Source: Apoderus coryli (Eukaryota > Arthropoda > Insecta > Coleoptera > Attelabidae). From it: a stretch of DNA of 64,000 nt. A model generated the notes under the pieces. That model had not been told where the DNA came from. It ran no database searches and saw nothing but the letters and a program-made list of their open reading frames with translations. A program made the position numbers and the translations under genes. The stretch is taken from positions 5,456,001 through 5,520,000 of the forward strand of contig OU452198.1 of NCBI GenBank assembly GCA_911728435.2. The letters are read 5' to 3'. Shown in pieces: positions 1-14,600 of this stretch; the first letter of the stretch is position 1, and every line of letters begins with the position of its first letter.

Positions 1-1195
1 ATCTAGGGTCTTCCATTTAAAAAAAAAAAACGTAAGTTTGATATGCTACGGGATAATGTAACACCCTGTATAAGTACTTAATTATTTTTAAGATTAATAT
101 TAATTATTTTTACTGCTCCAACTCCCTCATGTGGGTATAACGTACCATATTCTCGGAATAATATATTCATACTCCTACCCTTGAAAACAATAATACATAA
201 CGACTAAAATTGCAATAGGTATATGGGCCCAAAATAAAAATATAATTTAAATGATTTTCCTAGTCATATAATAGGTATGTACCTACTTATATAATGTACC
301 TACTTATCCCCTAATAAAGTCATTTTAAATGATAAAAATATATTTTATACAGCACCTAATGTTACCAAAATACTATATATAATTTGTATTTATAAAATTG
401 TGTCATTATTATGCTTTGTAGCATTTAATTTAATTACCGATATGCATACCTATCATTTTATTATCATTATCAAACTGAACAAAATCATTTTAAATATCAT
501 AGTAGTATTTATACACCTACCTGTGAACCTTGAACCTATGGAACGTTCTATTGTAGTAATTATAGCTCTGGATATAAGCCCAGATAAAGAAATCTTATCT
601 AGGATATAAGTTTATTATTGTCATAACATTTTACATGATTATTATGTAATGATGCCCGAAATTTTTTCAATCAAAGTTAATATGGACAAAGATCAATTTA
701 TAAATGAAAAATAATATTAATTTCAAGCAATATTAATATCTATAAATAGGTAATCCTGTAAACAACTATGAATTATTGTGTTTTTAACGTTTAAACAAAA
801 TTTTCATTGATGTTTGCACGTGTTATATAATCTCAATTAATTACATAATAATTGCACTTGAGGCTAGTATAATAGGTACCTATATTATGTAGATATATAC
901 TAATGGGAAAATTCAGTTTATAGCAACTACAAACTACCAGGAACACCAAACCAAACGACTAGTTACTATATTTATTAGTTCCTAATTATTATTCAAGGAT
1001 AATAATTAATTATTACTGAATATTTATATCAGGCTACTGATCTGCAACTCAAAATATATGCAATAAGCAATGTTGGTTGCCTACAACGATAAATACCAAC
1101 AATTTACAACACTACCATTGCTTTTATTTATAAAGACAATTACACTACCAAATAGGAATGAAGACAGTGCTGACAATTGAGTTTTAATGGTGGCC
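1..1195. other. AT-rich intergenic DNA, nothing recognised
   Basis: Very AT-rich sequence with no ORF of convincing composition, no clear repeat arms and no RNA gene that I can see. The short ORF near 400-609 looks like chance coding in low-complexity sequence. Confidence 0.5.
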
Positions 1196-1915
1196 ATTTT
1201 GGCCCAGGATCAGAGATATGCAGAAGGGAGAATGAGCTTCGACGACACTATGCGTTCTGCCATTTTCTAGTCACTAACGTCAAAAAATCAAAAACCAATT
1301 AAAGTTGCTGTGGTTATGTTTCATGTGAGTGCCTTGCACTAGAACAGGTTTGCTGCTATTTCTGAATTGTGTCGACTTATTTTAGATATTAGGTTTTTTG
1401 TTACTGCCGTTAGTGTTTAGTTTATTGCGTAGTTTAAAGAAAAAAGGATATCCGTTAATTAGTGCTAAATGTAGTTATGGCATGCTGTGCTATTAAAAGC
1501 TGTACCAAAATTATATATTGTACCGAATTTAATATCTACGCAACCATAGGACACATTCCATATTTATTGTATGAAAGAAATAGAAAAAAAACCAATCGGG
1601 CCTACACACAATTTTTGTTTATATTAACACCATTAATATAAAGGCAGTTGTATGATTATTATTACACATTTTTATAGCATAGGGTCGAGCTTTTTTCCCC
1701 TCATGAATTCCAGGCTAACTTTCTTATTACTTATTATAAGTAAATTAACGATATTACAAATTTCGTGTTTTCTTTTATTAAGCCCCTCTAATTTCCCTAA
1801 CTTCAATAAATAATACCCTGTAAGCCTAAGCTAGCACATGGCCGCCCCGTAATTAGAAAATTTGTGCATCTTGACGCTCATTCTCCATATCTTTGAGCAG
1901 GATACACAACCAAGA
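1196..1915. mobile_element. possible degenerate inverted-repeat element
   Basis: A segment near 1208-1240 (AGAGATATGCAGAAG..GAGAATGAGC) recurs in inverted, imperfect form near 1873-1905 (GCTCATTCTCCATATCTTTGAG). The arms suggest an old TIR element of about 0.7 kb. No transposase is readable between them, and target duplications are not evident. Confidence 0.3.
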
Positions 1916-2227
1916 CTTGAACTATCGACAGAAACGAGGTACTGTCTACTGAATGACCACATCGCTGCCTCTTTTCTCTCGGTGCTTTTAGCCCCGGTTT
2001 ACAAGAATTCTTGAAATTATAGTTTGCCATCAAACACCACAATGTTTTGACTGCAAAATGTATTCTCTGCGCATCTCTACTCAACTTTTTTCTCACTGCG
2101 CATAATTTGACACTAGTGGATCATGATAGATTCGTTCCCACATAATAGATGGTGTCTTATTACCATTTGAACTGGTGTAAGCTGTAAGATGTTTGTCATA
2201 CTCACTTGTATTGGATGAAATTATTAA

Positions 2228-2419
2228 TTGACTTTAATAAAAAGAAGGCGTGATAAAGTGAAGTCGGTGAAAACATCTGATAATTTTAGATACAAACATT
2301 TGGAACGATTAAAAACGTTTAGATTATTTAAAGTCTCTATAGATAACCAGACTTTTTTTTATGGCATTGATTTAACAACAAAACAGTTCTGCGACGTGTC
2401 CGACCAAATTTATAGCTGA
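2228..2419 (+). other. short ORF upstream of nicastrin, unrecognised
   Basis: A 63-codon ORF rich in Lys and aromatic residues (motifs KHLERLKTFRLFKV and FFYGIDLTTKQF) ends about 250 bases before the nicastrin start. I do not recognise it. It could be the last exon of an upstream gene, a leader ORF, or chance. Composition is slightly more protein-like than its neighbours, but there is no supporting splice context. Confidence 0.2.
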
Positions 2420-2666
2420 GCAAAGTAATTTAAATATATTATGTGCAAAAATATGGATATGGAGTGGGGATAAAGCGCCTTTGTACTATTTAACCCCTTG
2501 GTTTTTCATTTTAATATTCTATTCTTTGATAGTAGTCTCTTACCAATAACAGCTAACAGCTGATCTGTTATTGAGTTGAGTCACTTGTTTTGGTTTATAA
2601 TGAAATAAATAAATAATTAGTAATAATAATAATTAACGAAAAAGTATTTATTATAACGAAATTAAC

Positions 2667-5600
2667 ATGATTGGACTTCGGCAAGCTTTATACATTCTTA
2701 TTTTATTTTGTATAATTTTAAGTTTTAGTAAGTATTGCTATTTGCACAAACTGATAAGTTGTAATTTCAAAAATTTTCAGCAAATGCACAAAGAGCAAAG
2801 GATCGTATGTACGAAAAGATATCCGGAGCGACTGGATGCTATAGAAGGTTAAACGCAACACATCAAATAGGATGTTCTTGTAGGAAAAACAACTCATTTT
2901 GTGGTGTAATCAGTGTAATTAATTTATCCTTAATTTTTAGCCAATCGAGGTGGTTCAAGTGGAGTTATCCATTACTGTGATAGTGAAAAAGACTTAGATT
3001 ATATTATTAACAATGGTACTGCACCGCCATACATTCCTATTATACCAACTAAACTATTCACTTCAAAAGTTATCGAAAAGTTGAAAAATACTTCTAAAAT
3101 ATCTGGATTAATTTTACATCCAAACAAAGATAAACTAGATTATTTCACGCATGAGAATCAGTGTCCAAATGAACAATTTAGTATACAAGGTACATGCAAT
3201 AAACAGGAAACTTGGAATCCATTTGGTACAGGCGCGCTATATACAAATATACCATTTCCAATGTTTTATGTAGAAAATGAGAAAGAAATTGTAAGCATTA
3301 AAAATTGTTTTCAAAAATTTAACAATTTCTCTTATGATACACAAAGGGATAGATCGTTATGTTCGTTAGAATTGAAGGCGTTTATGTATGCCACGACTGA
3401 TACACCGACTTGCAAAAGGTAGGAATAAATATGATATTAAACATTAATTTTTCATACAATAAAAACAATTTTAGACGTTCGAATATAGTCACAAACTTGA
3501 ATCCCGTAAAGTTTTGTGATCCCTTAGGTGATCATAATATTTGGTCGTCGCTGTTTCCATTAGTCGCTGGTACAAATCAAAACGAGCCTAAACAAGATTA
3601 CAAATACATTATTGTTTCTGCACGAATGGATACGACATCTTTATTTGATAAGACTGCTGGTGGAGATAGTCCAATTACAGGACTCATTACATTGCTGTCT
3701 GTAGCTAAATTGCTTAAGCAAATGTTGCCAAATGAAAAACAACCGAACGGTGAGTTTAGAAATGTTTATGTCGACTATGTATTAAAATAGAAACCCTTTG
3801 AACAAATTTAGGTTATGAGCACTTGATTATAGTTAAAAAACCAACTATAGTTGCTTTGTGTTCATGCAGAATTGGGGAAATCCACACAGTATCGACGTTT
3901 TTCTGGTTGACTGCAGTTTTTGGTGCATCTGCTCTTGAATCGTAGCTAAGATGCTTCATAATATCTCAGGTCAAGTCTTACGAACTTAGCAGTATTCACT
4001 GAACAAGCTTCTAAAGTTGTGGACAGGGGTGGTCAGTTTTATGTGGTATGTACACACTATTCTAAGGCTATTGATCAAGGGGTTTTTCAGAAGCTTGGCC
4101 GTTATGGATTCGTTGGTAATTTAAGGTCACAATTTTTTTGGTCATATCCGCGCGATAGAAAGTAGTACGTTTCCCATAGCGGCTATGGGTCCCATAACTA
4201 TGAGGTTTTTTCGGGTGTTCCTCAAGGGTCTAATTTTGTTATAGGCGATACCCAAATGATCATTGACATGTCAGATTGTTCTTTGATGATGATTTTCAAT
4301 TGTATGCTTCTGTTCGATCTTATTAGGTCTGTTTAGCCATCTTACAGTTAACAACAGAAATACCTGAGTTGGAGTAGTTCATAATCGTTAGCGAGTGTAT
4401 GCTTATGATGATGAAATAAACGCTCAAAACGTTGCCGACGTATGGAAGAAAGCTCGTGTATATCCAGTGCACAAGGGCAATGATGTCAACGTGAACTATT
4501 GTCCGATATCCATTTTGTCTCACTTTTCGAAGGTCTTTGAGATAGTCTTACATAACAAATTATTTATTAAAATAAAACACAGATAACATGGTTTCTATCA
4601 GAAGTGCTCAACCGTCTCCAACTTATCCAAGTTCGTACAACATGATTATCCCACTCTGAGCAGGGGTGACCAGGTTGATGCTATCTACGCAAAATTCTCG
4701 AAGGCCCATGTTATTATATTGAGGAAAATAAAGGCACTAGGGATTTTATAGCTACAAGTAATGCCCCGCAGGGGAGTAACTTGGGCCCATGTTATATTTT
4801 CAATATACGTCAATGATATCACTGAGAATGTATCTAGTTGTTTGTCTCCTGTTTGCTGATGATCTGAAGCTGTTTAAGATATTACGAAATCCCTTGGATT
4901 GGGAGCAACTTCGGATGGACTTCGTAGCGTCTTGTTGACAATGAATTATCATTCAGAATATTTGGCAAGCATCGACCAGAGCACTGGGGTTCGTGATATG
5001 ATCATCAAGGGAGTTTCATAATATAAACTCTTATAGGACTTTACCAGTCGTTGGTGCGGTCAAAGTTGGAATACGCATCTGGTCATGGATTTACCAAACA
5101 TATGAGCAGGTTCAGCGTAAGTTTTTAAAGTACATTTTGTACAAGATTGATGGACAATATCCAGACAGGAGGGTTGACCATAACGACCTCTTTAACCGTT
5201 TTGGTTTCGAGTCGTTGAGGTGTCGAAGAGTGTGTGTTTCTCAAATATTTCTTTTTGAATTGATCAACTGGATTGCCCTCGCCACTTACAGGAAGTGAAC
5301 CGCAATGTACCATTATGAGACGAGGGCTCCCATTTAGTGGCATTTGGGGTTTGAGTGATACATCATTTATTATTATTATTATTAGTTCAGACAGTAAGCG
5401 GTGAAACCGATGAGACTGTCGCCCGATTTGTAAAAGATAAAACTCGGCTCAGTGCATAAAAACACGACGATTTACTATAACGAGTAGTGGATCACGCAGC
5501 TGCCCCGATATTTAAACGTAATGTCGTCCAGTCTCTTCTGAAAACTATTCACTGTTGGCGCTGATACAACCTCCTCCGACACATCATTCCACGCATATAC

Positions 5601-8600
5601 CACTCTATTTGATAGAAAGTTTCTTCGAGCGAGCTTGGCGCATCTTTGCACAATTTCTTGCTGTTACCACGTAGGCTCGGATTTCTATTAAGATGAAAGA
5701 GATCCAAGTTTATTGTGTAATGTCCGCTAAGAACCTTATACGTCTGTATCAAGTCGCCACGACGACGCCTTTCTTGAAGCGTTGTTAAGTTCAAAGCTCT
5801 TAGCCGATCTTCATATGGCAGGTGGCACAGCGCTTGTGGAAGCTTGGTAAATCTTCTCTGAACTCTCTCCAAAGCCTCAATATCCTTAACAAAATAAGGA
5901 GACCATACACTATTGGCATATTCCAGGCTCGGCCTGACAAACGACTTGTACAGCTTCAGAACCATGTCATTGGACCTTGATCTAAATGCTTTCTGGATCA
6001 AATACCACAATTTGTTGGTCTTCTTCACTACGAGACATGGATTTCTCATTTTAAATCATTGGTAATAATCACGCCGAGATCCTTTTGCTAGATAGTTGGT
6101 CTTAATTTGTGTCCACCAAGGGTGTAGGATATTTCGGGGTTATTTGGTCCCAAATGGAGGACTGTACATTTATCCAAATTCAAACTCATCAGCCAAGTTG
6201 ATGACCAATTCATCACTCTATCGAGATCGGTCTGGAACACCTCAGCACTCTGCAGCGGATCACAAAACAGCTTAGAGTCATCAGCAAAGAAACTTGTATT
6301 TGCATTTATATTTTCCGTCAGATCCGATATGTAAACCAGGAACAACAGCGGGCCCAACACCGAACCCTGAGGCACCCCGCTGTGGACCGGCAGTCTACGG
6401 GAAATCGAACCGTTCGCCCTAACCTGGAAACTTCTTCCTCTAAGGAAACCCTCAATCCATCGCAGGAGTTCTCCGCAAATACCATAATGTTCCAGCTTCA
6501 ATAGCAGACGAGCGAATGGCACCTTATCAAATGCCTTCTTAAAGTCCAGGTACACCACATCAGTAGTTAAGACATTCCAGCAGATTTGACTCCACTGATC
6601 TTCCCGGCATAAATCCATGTTGTTGGTTAGGAATAACGTTTGACTGCAGTAAAAATGAAGTCATTGCCTTCGTAATAATTTTCTCCATGCATTTGCACAG
6701 GGCACAAGTCAAACTGATTGGTCTATAATTTTCAGCATTGTATTTGTTCCCTTTCTTATAAATTGGTATGACTATTGCATTCGACCACCCATCTGGCAGG
6801 GTTCCGGTGTTAAAACAATTCTGCGTTGCTCTTGTTAAACGTTGCAACAGTGGTTCAATGCATCTCTGGAGGAAAACCGGTGGGATCTCGTCCGGACCTG
6901 GGCTGGAGTCAGTCTTCAGTGCTGTGATAGCCTCCCTCACGTCGTTGTTTGTAAAATTGACAGTTGTCATTGATTGGGAGTTCCGGGTGTTTTGCGGTAG
7001 TGTAGCATTTATTTTCTGCTACAGCCATAGGTTACTTTTGATATTTGCCCCCAACATTCTATCGAAAATTGCGTATAAAATTTCACCAGTTTGGTAGTAT
7101 AGAATATAATATAGTAATTTCATAAAGGGTTTTTGGCGTCATTGGTAGAGCGTGCACTTTGCATGCGAAAGGTCCTGAGTTCGAATCCCAGTCCTGGCAA
7201 TATATTTTTTTCTAATCTTTGAATAAAATAGTGAGTTTGTTACGTTAGTTTATTGAAAATAATAGAATTATAATCATAATTATTATTAAAAAGTCAGTTT
7301 TGGGTTTTAGTGTAGATTAAGGCGCGCCTCAAGGAAGTAATCTAGCCCCTTTGATTTTCTCGATATATGTTAGCGATATTGGGGAGACTTTGTCTAGTCA
7401 TTTTCTATTATACGCGGATGATTTCAAATTGTTTCGCGCGATCCAGACTGCCAGGAGTTGCAGAAGGATTTAGAAACTGTTGGGAACTGATGTACTATAA
7501 ACAGACTACCACTAAATATTAACAAACGCAAACGTATGAGTTTCAGTAAGAGGTGTCAATTCTGTACAATTATACTCTGAATTGTTCTGTATTGGAACTG
7601 CACAATGTCGCCAGGGACCTTGGGATTCTCGTTGACAGCGATCTGACTTTTAACCAGCATATATTGGAAGTAACACAGAGTGCACTTCGCACTTTGGGAT
7701 TCATATTTAGAAAAACATTTGAATTTCAAAACGTCAAATGTCTTAAGTCGCTGTATACAGCAATTTATCAGGTTCATGTCGAGAGAATCGAGAGGGTACA
7801 GAGAAAATTTTTAAAATATTTATTCTCTAAGGTTAATGGTCACTTCCCTGTGAGGGGTTTTTCTCCGGACCCACGACTTGCAATCGCTCCTCACTCGCAG
7901 AGTTTGCGCGGGTCAGATATTTATTTTCAAATTGCTGAATGCATTGATTGTCCTCATCTTCGGGACACGATAAATATTCGAGTTCCGCAATATAATTCTC
8001 GCAATAGTTACTTATTCGAGGTTCCATTTCATGGAACCAACTATGAAGGAAGGGCGCCTGTCGACGGAGCATGCCGATGGACCAATTTTTGTGACATACA
8101 TAGAGAATTGAATTTTCTTGGCGATGATATTGATAATTTTAGGAACGGGTTGCGGAGTTACATGGATATAGTTGGTGATCATTGACGGTCTTTGCTTTGC
8201 TTTTCTGTTAAAAGCTTGTTTTATGTATTTATACTAAATTATTAAATTGGGGATACACGTGGGTTGCTTTTCAATCATTGAATTTTATTTATATACACCA
8301 TGTGTATAAAGTATTTTGGTTTTGGTATACTATTAGATATTACTAAGTATATCATTTATATTTAATTTTGAATATATAGTCCATTTATTTTTTTATTTAT
8401 TTATTTATTGTCATTACCAAAAAAGGTTTACACAAGTCATATTAAATATTAAAATATTACATAACACAACATAAAAACAGAAATGTATATAACTTAATCA
8501 AAACAGAAAGTTACTGCTGAGGAATTCATCAATGGAGTAAAAAGCCTGGTCAATTAAGTAGTTTTTTAATATATTTTTGAACATTGCAAGGCTTAGTGTT

Positions 8601-11600
8601 TTCAAACTATCTGGCAAATGATTATAGCATGTGGGACCATAATGATTCACAGAATTTCTGCTTCTACCCAGCCTCATATATTCAGGAAGAATGTCATTTT
8701 TGTTTCTGGTATTGTGGTTGTGAACTTCATCATGCCTTATGTACAGATTGTAATTATTTTTCACATACATAATTGAATTGTAGATATAGAGACACGGGAG
8801 TGTAATTATTTTACATTCTTTAAATTTAAATCTGTCATTATTCGAACCACTCGTCTTTGGATTGCGAATACCCGACTAGAATGACAAGAGTGTCCCCAAA
8901 TTGACAAAGCATATGAAGCCACACTGTGAAAAAGGCCATAATATGCTGATTTCAAAACATTAAAAGAGACTTCACCCTTCAAGCTTCGCAACTTGAACAC
9001 AACCTTAGACAACTTGGCAATGGTAACCTCGACATGACCCGCCCAGGTTAGCTTTTGGTCCAAAGTGACACCCAAAAACTTTACCAGGCCATCAGAAACA
9101 GCAACATCCGTCTCACGTAATGTAAATATTTTAGTAGCGTTTTATTGGCATTCATACAGAGTTTGTTAGCTGCAAACCAGTCCGCAGCCCTCGACTGTGA
9201 ATTCATCATACTTGAGGCCAGAACATCACTCGACAGTTCAACATCGACAATAGTTGAATCGTCTGCAAACAATGTCAGGTCAGAGCATGGCAGATGTAGC
9301 GGTAAATCATTAATGAAAATCAAAAACAATAGAGGTCCGAGCACCACACACAGCAACAAGGGCTGAGAAGACTTTGACTCAAACATCGTTACAACATTCC
9401 TACCAGTGAGATAGGAACTCAGCAAACGAATCGAATTCGCACTTATACCGTATCGCTCCAGTTTACCCAACAAGATATCGTGTGAGACGCAATCAAACGC
9501 CTTTGTTAAATCAAGAAAAGAAGCCCCCAGAAGCCTTCTACTCTCAAAAGCGGTTATAACGCTATTTATAAAGTTTTCTATAGCTGAAACGGTGTTAAGT
9601 TTCGGTCTAAATCCAAATTGTTTTGGAGAAAATAAATTATTTCTTTCAAAATAGTTGGCTAATTGTTTAAAGAGTATCTTTTCAAAAATTTTGCCTAGAA
9701 CAGGCACTATAGAAATAGGGCGATAGTTGTTCAATTCATCTGGAGATCCTTTTTTGAATAACGGTATAATTTTTCTAAATTTCAGACAACTCGGAAACAT
9801 ACCGTATGAGATCGCCAAATTAATCAATATTGTCAATGGTATAATTATTATATCCTTAATATATTTAATGATTACGATATTCAAATCAACAATGTCTTTC
9901 GAGCTTTTATTTTTAAAAAAGTTTATTATATCTTTCATCTCAATAAAAGATATTTCATTAAACTCTAAATTGCCAGGAATGTCAATAGACAACAAATCCA
10001 GTGGACTGATATTTGAGGATAAGTCATGGGTTAAAGTTTCCGCAATACTGGTAAAATATGTATTGAAATCATCAGCCGTAAGATTTGTTAATGATTGTTG
10101 GGTTTTAAATGGTCCAGCATGAAGAGGAGTTTAATCGATATTTGAATAGCATAAATCAACCAAGAAACATATCATTTTCCGAATCCACATCGAAGGTTTC
10201 GTTATTTTTATAGCCACAAGTAGTATCACTTTTATTGTTCATTTATTTTTGTTGTAATTTTCAGAAAAGAAAAATGTATTATTCATGTTGTTTAATGGTG
10301 AAACCTATGACTACATTGGCTCACAGCGTATGCTTTATGACATGGAAACTGGCAACTTCCCTGTAGATTTGCCGAAATTAAATGATTTCCTACCAATCAT
10401 TTCACCGGAAAATATTTCGCTATTTATTGAGTTAAGTCAGTTGAGTGTCGGCCGTGGAGTCTATGCACACTATCTCAAAGAAACCGATGGTGTAAGTGAT
10501 AATAGTAATAAAACCTGATAAACACCCTCTGAGCCGTCCTTTTGTAATTCTAGATAACCAGTTTCAACAAAAAACTGCAACAGCACAACAATAGTGTGCA
10601 ATTAGACATCGTTCCCTATAGCCTACCACCAGCTTCGCTACATACGTTCTTACAACAAAATCCAAATCTATCCGGCATTGTTTTGGCAAATCATAAGACA
10701 TCATACGTCAATAAATATTACAATTCGTTATATGACAACGCTACAAATATAGGTTATGTTTACTATAATGTTAGCGAGAACAATGACACGGCGATACCAA
10801 AGAATTCTGTTCAGCAGCATGTTGTTGATGTGGCGACAATGGTTGCGAAAAGTCTGTATGAGGAGTTGACAAATGATGTGTACGTAGGAAGTGATGCTTT
10901 GGATGTAGGATTGGTGCGTATTATGCTGCTTTATTAACTAATAATAATAATAACTTTATTAGCCTTGAGTTAATACAAAAATCTAATAGTACATAGGCTT
11001 GTCAAGTAAATAAACAATAAAACAATATAAAATCTAAACACAAATTGAATGGTATCAACATATAGCTAAAACTTATATACAAAAATACCTGTATATGTAC
11101 ATTAAACCATAAAATAAGAATAAGACAGTCAAACAAAAACAATAGTTCGTCACCACACCAGAGGTCAAAACACAAAAAAGAAGCATCATTAAGAGCAGTG
11201 CTCAACATACTCGCTCAGACTGTAAAAAGAGTGTAGTATAAGGAATTCCTTTAAATTTCTACTAAATTGATGAATATTTCTCGAATTCCTAATAGATTCA
11301 GGCAACATATTAACATAAAGTAGTCCAGAGTAATCTGGTGACTTTTTAAAAACCTCATGTCGAGGCCTAGATAAAAGCATCCTCTCTCTGCCCCTAGTCG
11401 CATAGTCATCCAAGGAGCCATTACGCCGAAACCTGCAGATGTTTTTAAAAATATACGTCAGGATTTTAAGCAAATATATACAAGCAACCGTGAGTAAACG
11501 CCATCGTCTAACTGTCTCCCTACACGAGAAATTGTAGGGCAGGCGAAACATAGTGCGTAAAATTCTTTTTTGGATGATGAACACTCTGGATATGTCACTC

Positions 11601-14600
11601 GATCGTCCTCAGACGATAATGTTGTAGGCAATAGTAGCATACACGAAAGAGTAATAAATATTAAGTAGAACGCCAGTATTCATGTGACTTCTGAGAGTGT
11701 AAATCACGTAAGCCTGGCTGTTCAGTTTACGACTGACGGACTCCAAATGATCAGCCCACTGCAGCCGCCGATAGGTCACTCCCAAAATCCTCGAAGACGT
11801 AGGCCACTCCAGCCGATGGCCCTCAAATACCAAGTCGTAATTCAACACTGCACGATACCTACTGAACTGCAGAACGACAGTCTTATCATGATTGATCATC
11901 AGTTTGTTTTGAGTGCACCAGATATTAAATATATGCATAACGGATAGAATTTTTATACGCAGTACTTCTGGATCCTTGTCGTGGACTACCAGAGATGTAT
12001 CATCGGCATACATAAAAGCCCGTGCAGATGCAGATCGTTTACGTAAAGTAAAAATAGAAGCGGACCGAAAATGCTCCCTTGTGGTGCCCCCACATTAATA
12101 CTTTTAGATTCCGACACCGACGAATCAACCCTGACACTAATCTTCCGATCAGACAAGTATGACGCAATCCAGCCATTGACCGCACCACGAATTCCCATAT
12201 CGGACAATTTGCTCCTCAGAAAATCTCTATCGACAGTATCAAAGGCCCTAGACAGGTCAAAACACAACGAAACCACGTAATTGCCTCCATCAGCGAGATC
12301 ATGCACGTGCTGGACATATTCAGTCACACAAGTCTCGGTAGAAAGTCTCGACATAAAACCATGCTGAGAAGTAGTAAGTATGTTACACTGACTCAGGAAA
12401 TTCATAATTCTGACAGAAACAATCTTCTCAAATACCGTTGAAATAACGCTTAACAACGCTATATGTCTATAATCTTCAATGTCACTTTCACTTCCCTTTT
12501 TATAAATTGGCACGATAATAGACTCCTTTAATTTTGACGGGAAGGTACCTGAGCATATCGAGGCATTAAAAATATGACATAAGTAAGGAGCAAACTCCGC
12601 CGCGCTGCATTTCAACAAGTGCACCGGAAATCCGTTCGGACCCGTCGATTTTTTATTGGGTAATCCGCGTATTGTGTCCATGACCGCGTACTCATTGATA
12701 GGGGCGAAAAACATAGACCTATCATTCACAAGCCACTAAAGGTTCTAGTCCAAAAAAAACATGTTATCAAGCTTAGAACTCATCAAGAATGTTTGACTTC
12801 CATGTAAACTCTGTTGAATGCTTAATTCAATCATACATACAAGTTTGCCATTGCGCGAAAGTAATGTCATAATTTGAATGGTGTCAATCAAGTGTCATTG
12901 TGATTTGACATTTATGTGTTCTCTAGGCATTTAGGTGATCTTTGCTTATTAATCTCATAAACTTGCATTTTAAGCATCACGAAGAAAAGTTTGATAAACG
13001 TTTTTGAACATATTATTGATTTATAGGTTGATGAATTGTTTCATTGTTACTTGGAAGATCCTAACTGTAGAGTTTACAAAGCAATTCAAGACTTGGTAAG
13101 TATTTAATTACTCACTCTTTACTGTTCTATTGACAAAAAAGTAGCTGAAAGTAATTAAGAGTTTTTAATAATCCCACACATTAAGCCTAATTGCTTCATG
13201 AATTCTGATTGGAGATCACCCTTTGAAGCATGCTGATATTCAAAATAAGTATGATAGGTGTCGCTAGTAATAGAATGAAGTTATTTTCTGCTAGTGGTTT
13301 TTATTTTTATTAGTTTAATTGTAATAGACAAGATATAAGCGTTGCAGATTAGAATAACAGACACAATAACATTTTGGTTGTTAACAATTTAATATATCGA
13401 TATTTTAAATAAAAGAGAAAGCGACATCTAGTATGTGACAATGCAACATGCCAAGTGATTGCAGCATTAGAAGTGGGAAAACTGTTTATAATGCTGCTAC
13501 AACACGCTGTGTAGTAATTCCATTTATTCATCTGATTCAGCTTTATAAATGCTAGGAGTGTCTTAATTTAACTGATATTGCAGCTTTGATATTACCCAAA
13601 ATAATATAATAGCGAGCATCTTCCCGAGCTCTATGTGTACAATTGTCCTGATCGACATTATATTAGCATTTTTATTTAATTCATGTTAACATATGTTTAC
13701 AAATTTTTTATATTTAATTCAGTACTTTTTTAGAGGTTACCAAAGACTCCATTAAGTCTATATGTCGGTGTGGACGTTGCTAATAACTTAGTAACATCGC
13801 TAACAGCTTTAACGTTAGGGTGGTTTACTGGTGATCCGTTGTATTTAAGCAATTCTAGTTGTACCAATCGTCCAAGAAATTATGTAAGTGTAAAATTGAT
13901 GGTTGTATAATATATTAAATTTACTACTGTTTAATTTTATGTACGCAGGCGTTCAAATTCTACAACATATCCCAGTCAATCTACAACATAAATGAAACTT
14001 GGTGTTATAAAATTACCATGAATACTACGGAAGCTGTTAGTCCAGCTTTTATCATCGAAGGTAAACCTTTAATTGATACTGTATAGTATAATAAGCGTGT
14101 ATTTCCAACAGGTGGAACTCATTTACAGGAAATTCAATTATTAGCTTGTAGAAATGTTCACAATAAAAAATAATATAATAATAACTATACAATAATAAAT
14201 CACTACAAAAAACAATACAAAATTACAGCTGAAATGTAGACTCGTATAATGTGCACTGGGTGCTGGTGCACAGTGTTGGATCTAGCAAGGCCAACAACAA
14301 ATGTTGGGGCTTCAAGACGAGGTCCAAAATATCTGATGCGTCCCAAGAGAAATGAGCAATCGACGCCCCTATGCAATAACTTATATACAAATTTAACAGC
14401 ATGAATTTACCTTCTCCTAGCCAGACTCTACGGCACGGATATGATTAGACTCCAAAACAATGACGAACATTCAAATATTGAACGAACAAAAGTAAAATAT
14501 AATAATTTCAATGTACTCAGGTCAAGAAAATCCTTGCTAATTCTAATGATGAATCCAAGCATCTGGGAAGCAGACGCTACAATTTTGTCGGTATGACGGG

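Noticed and set aside
7127..7199. Functional tRNA-Ala gene
   Set aside because: The acceptor stem does not pair and the D and anticodon stems have mismatches.
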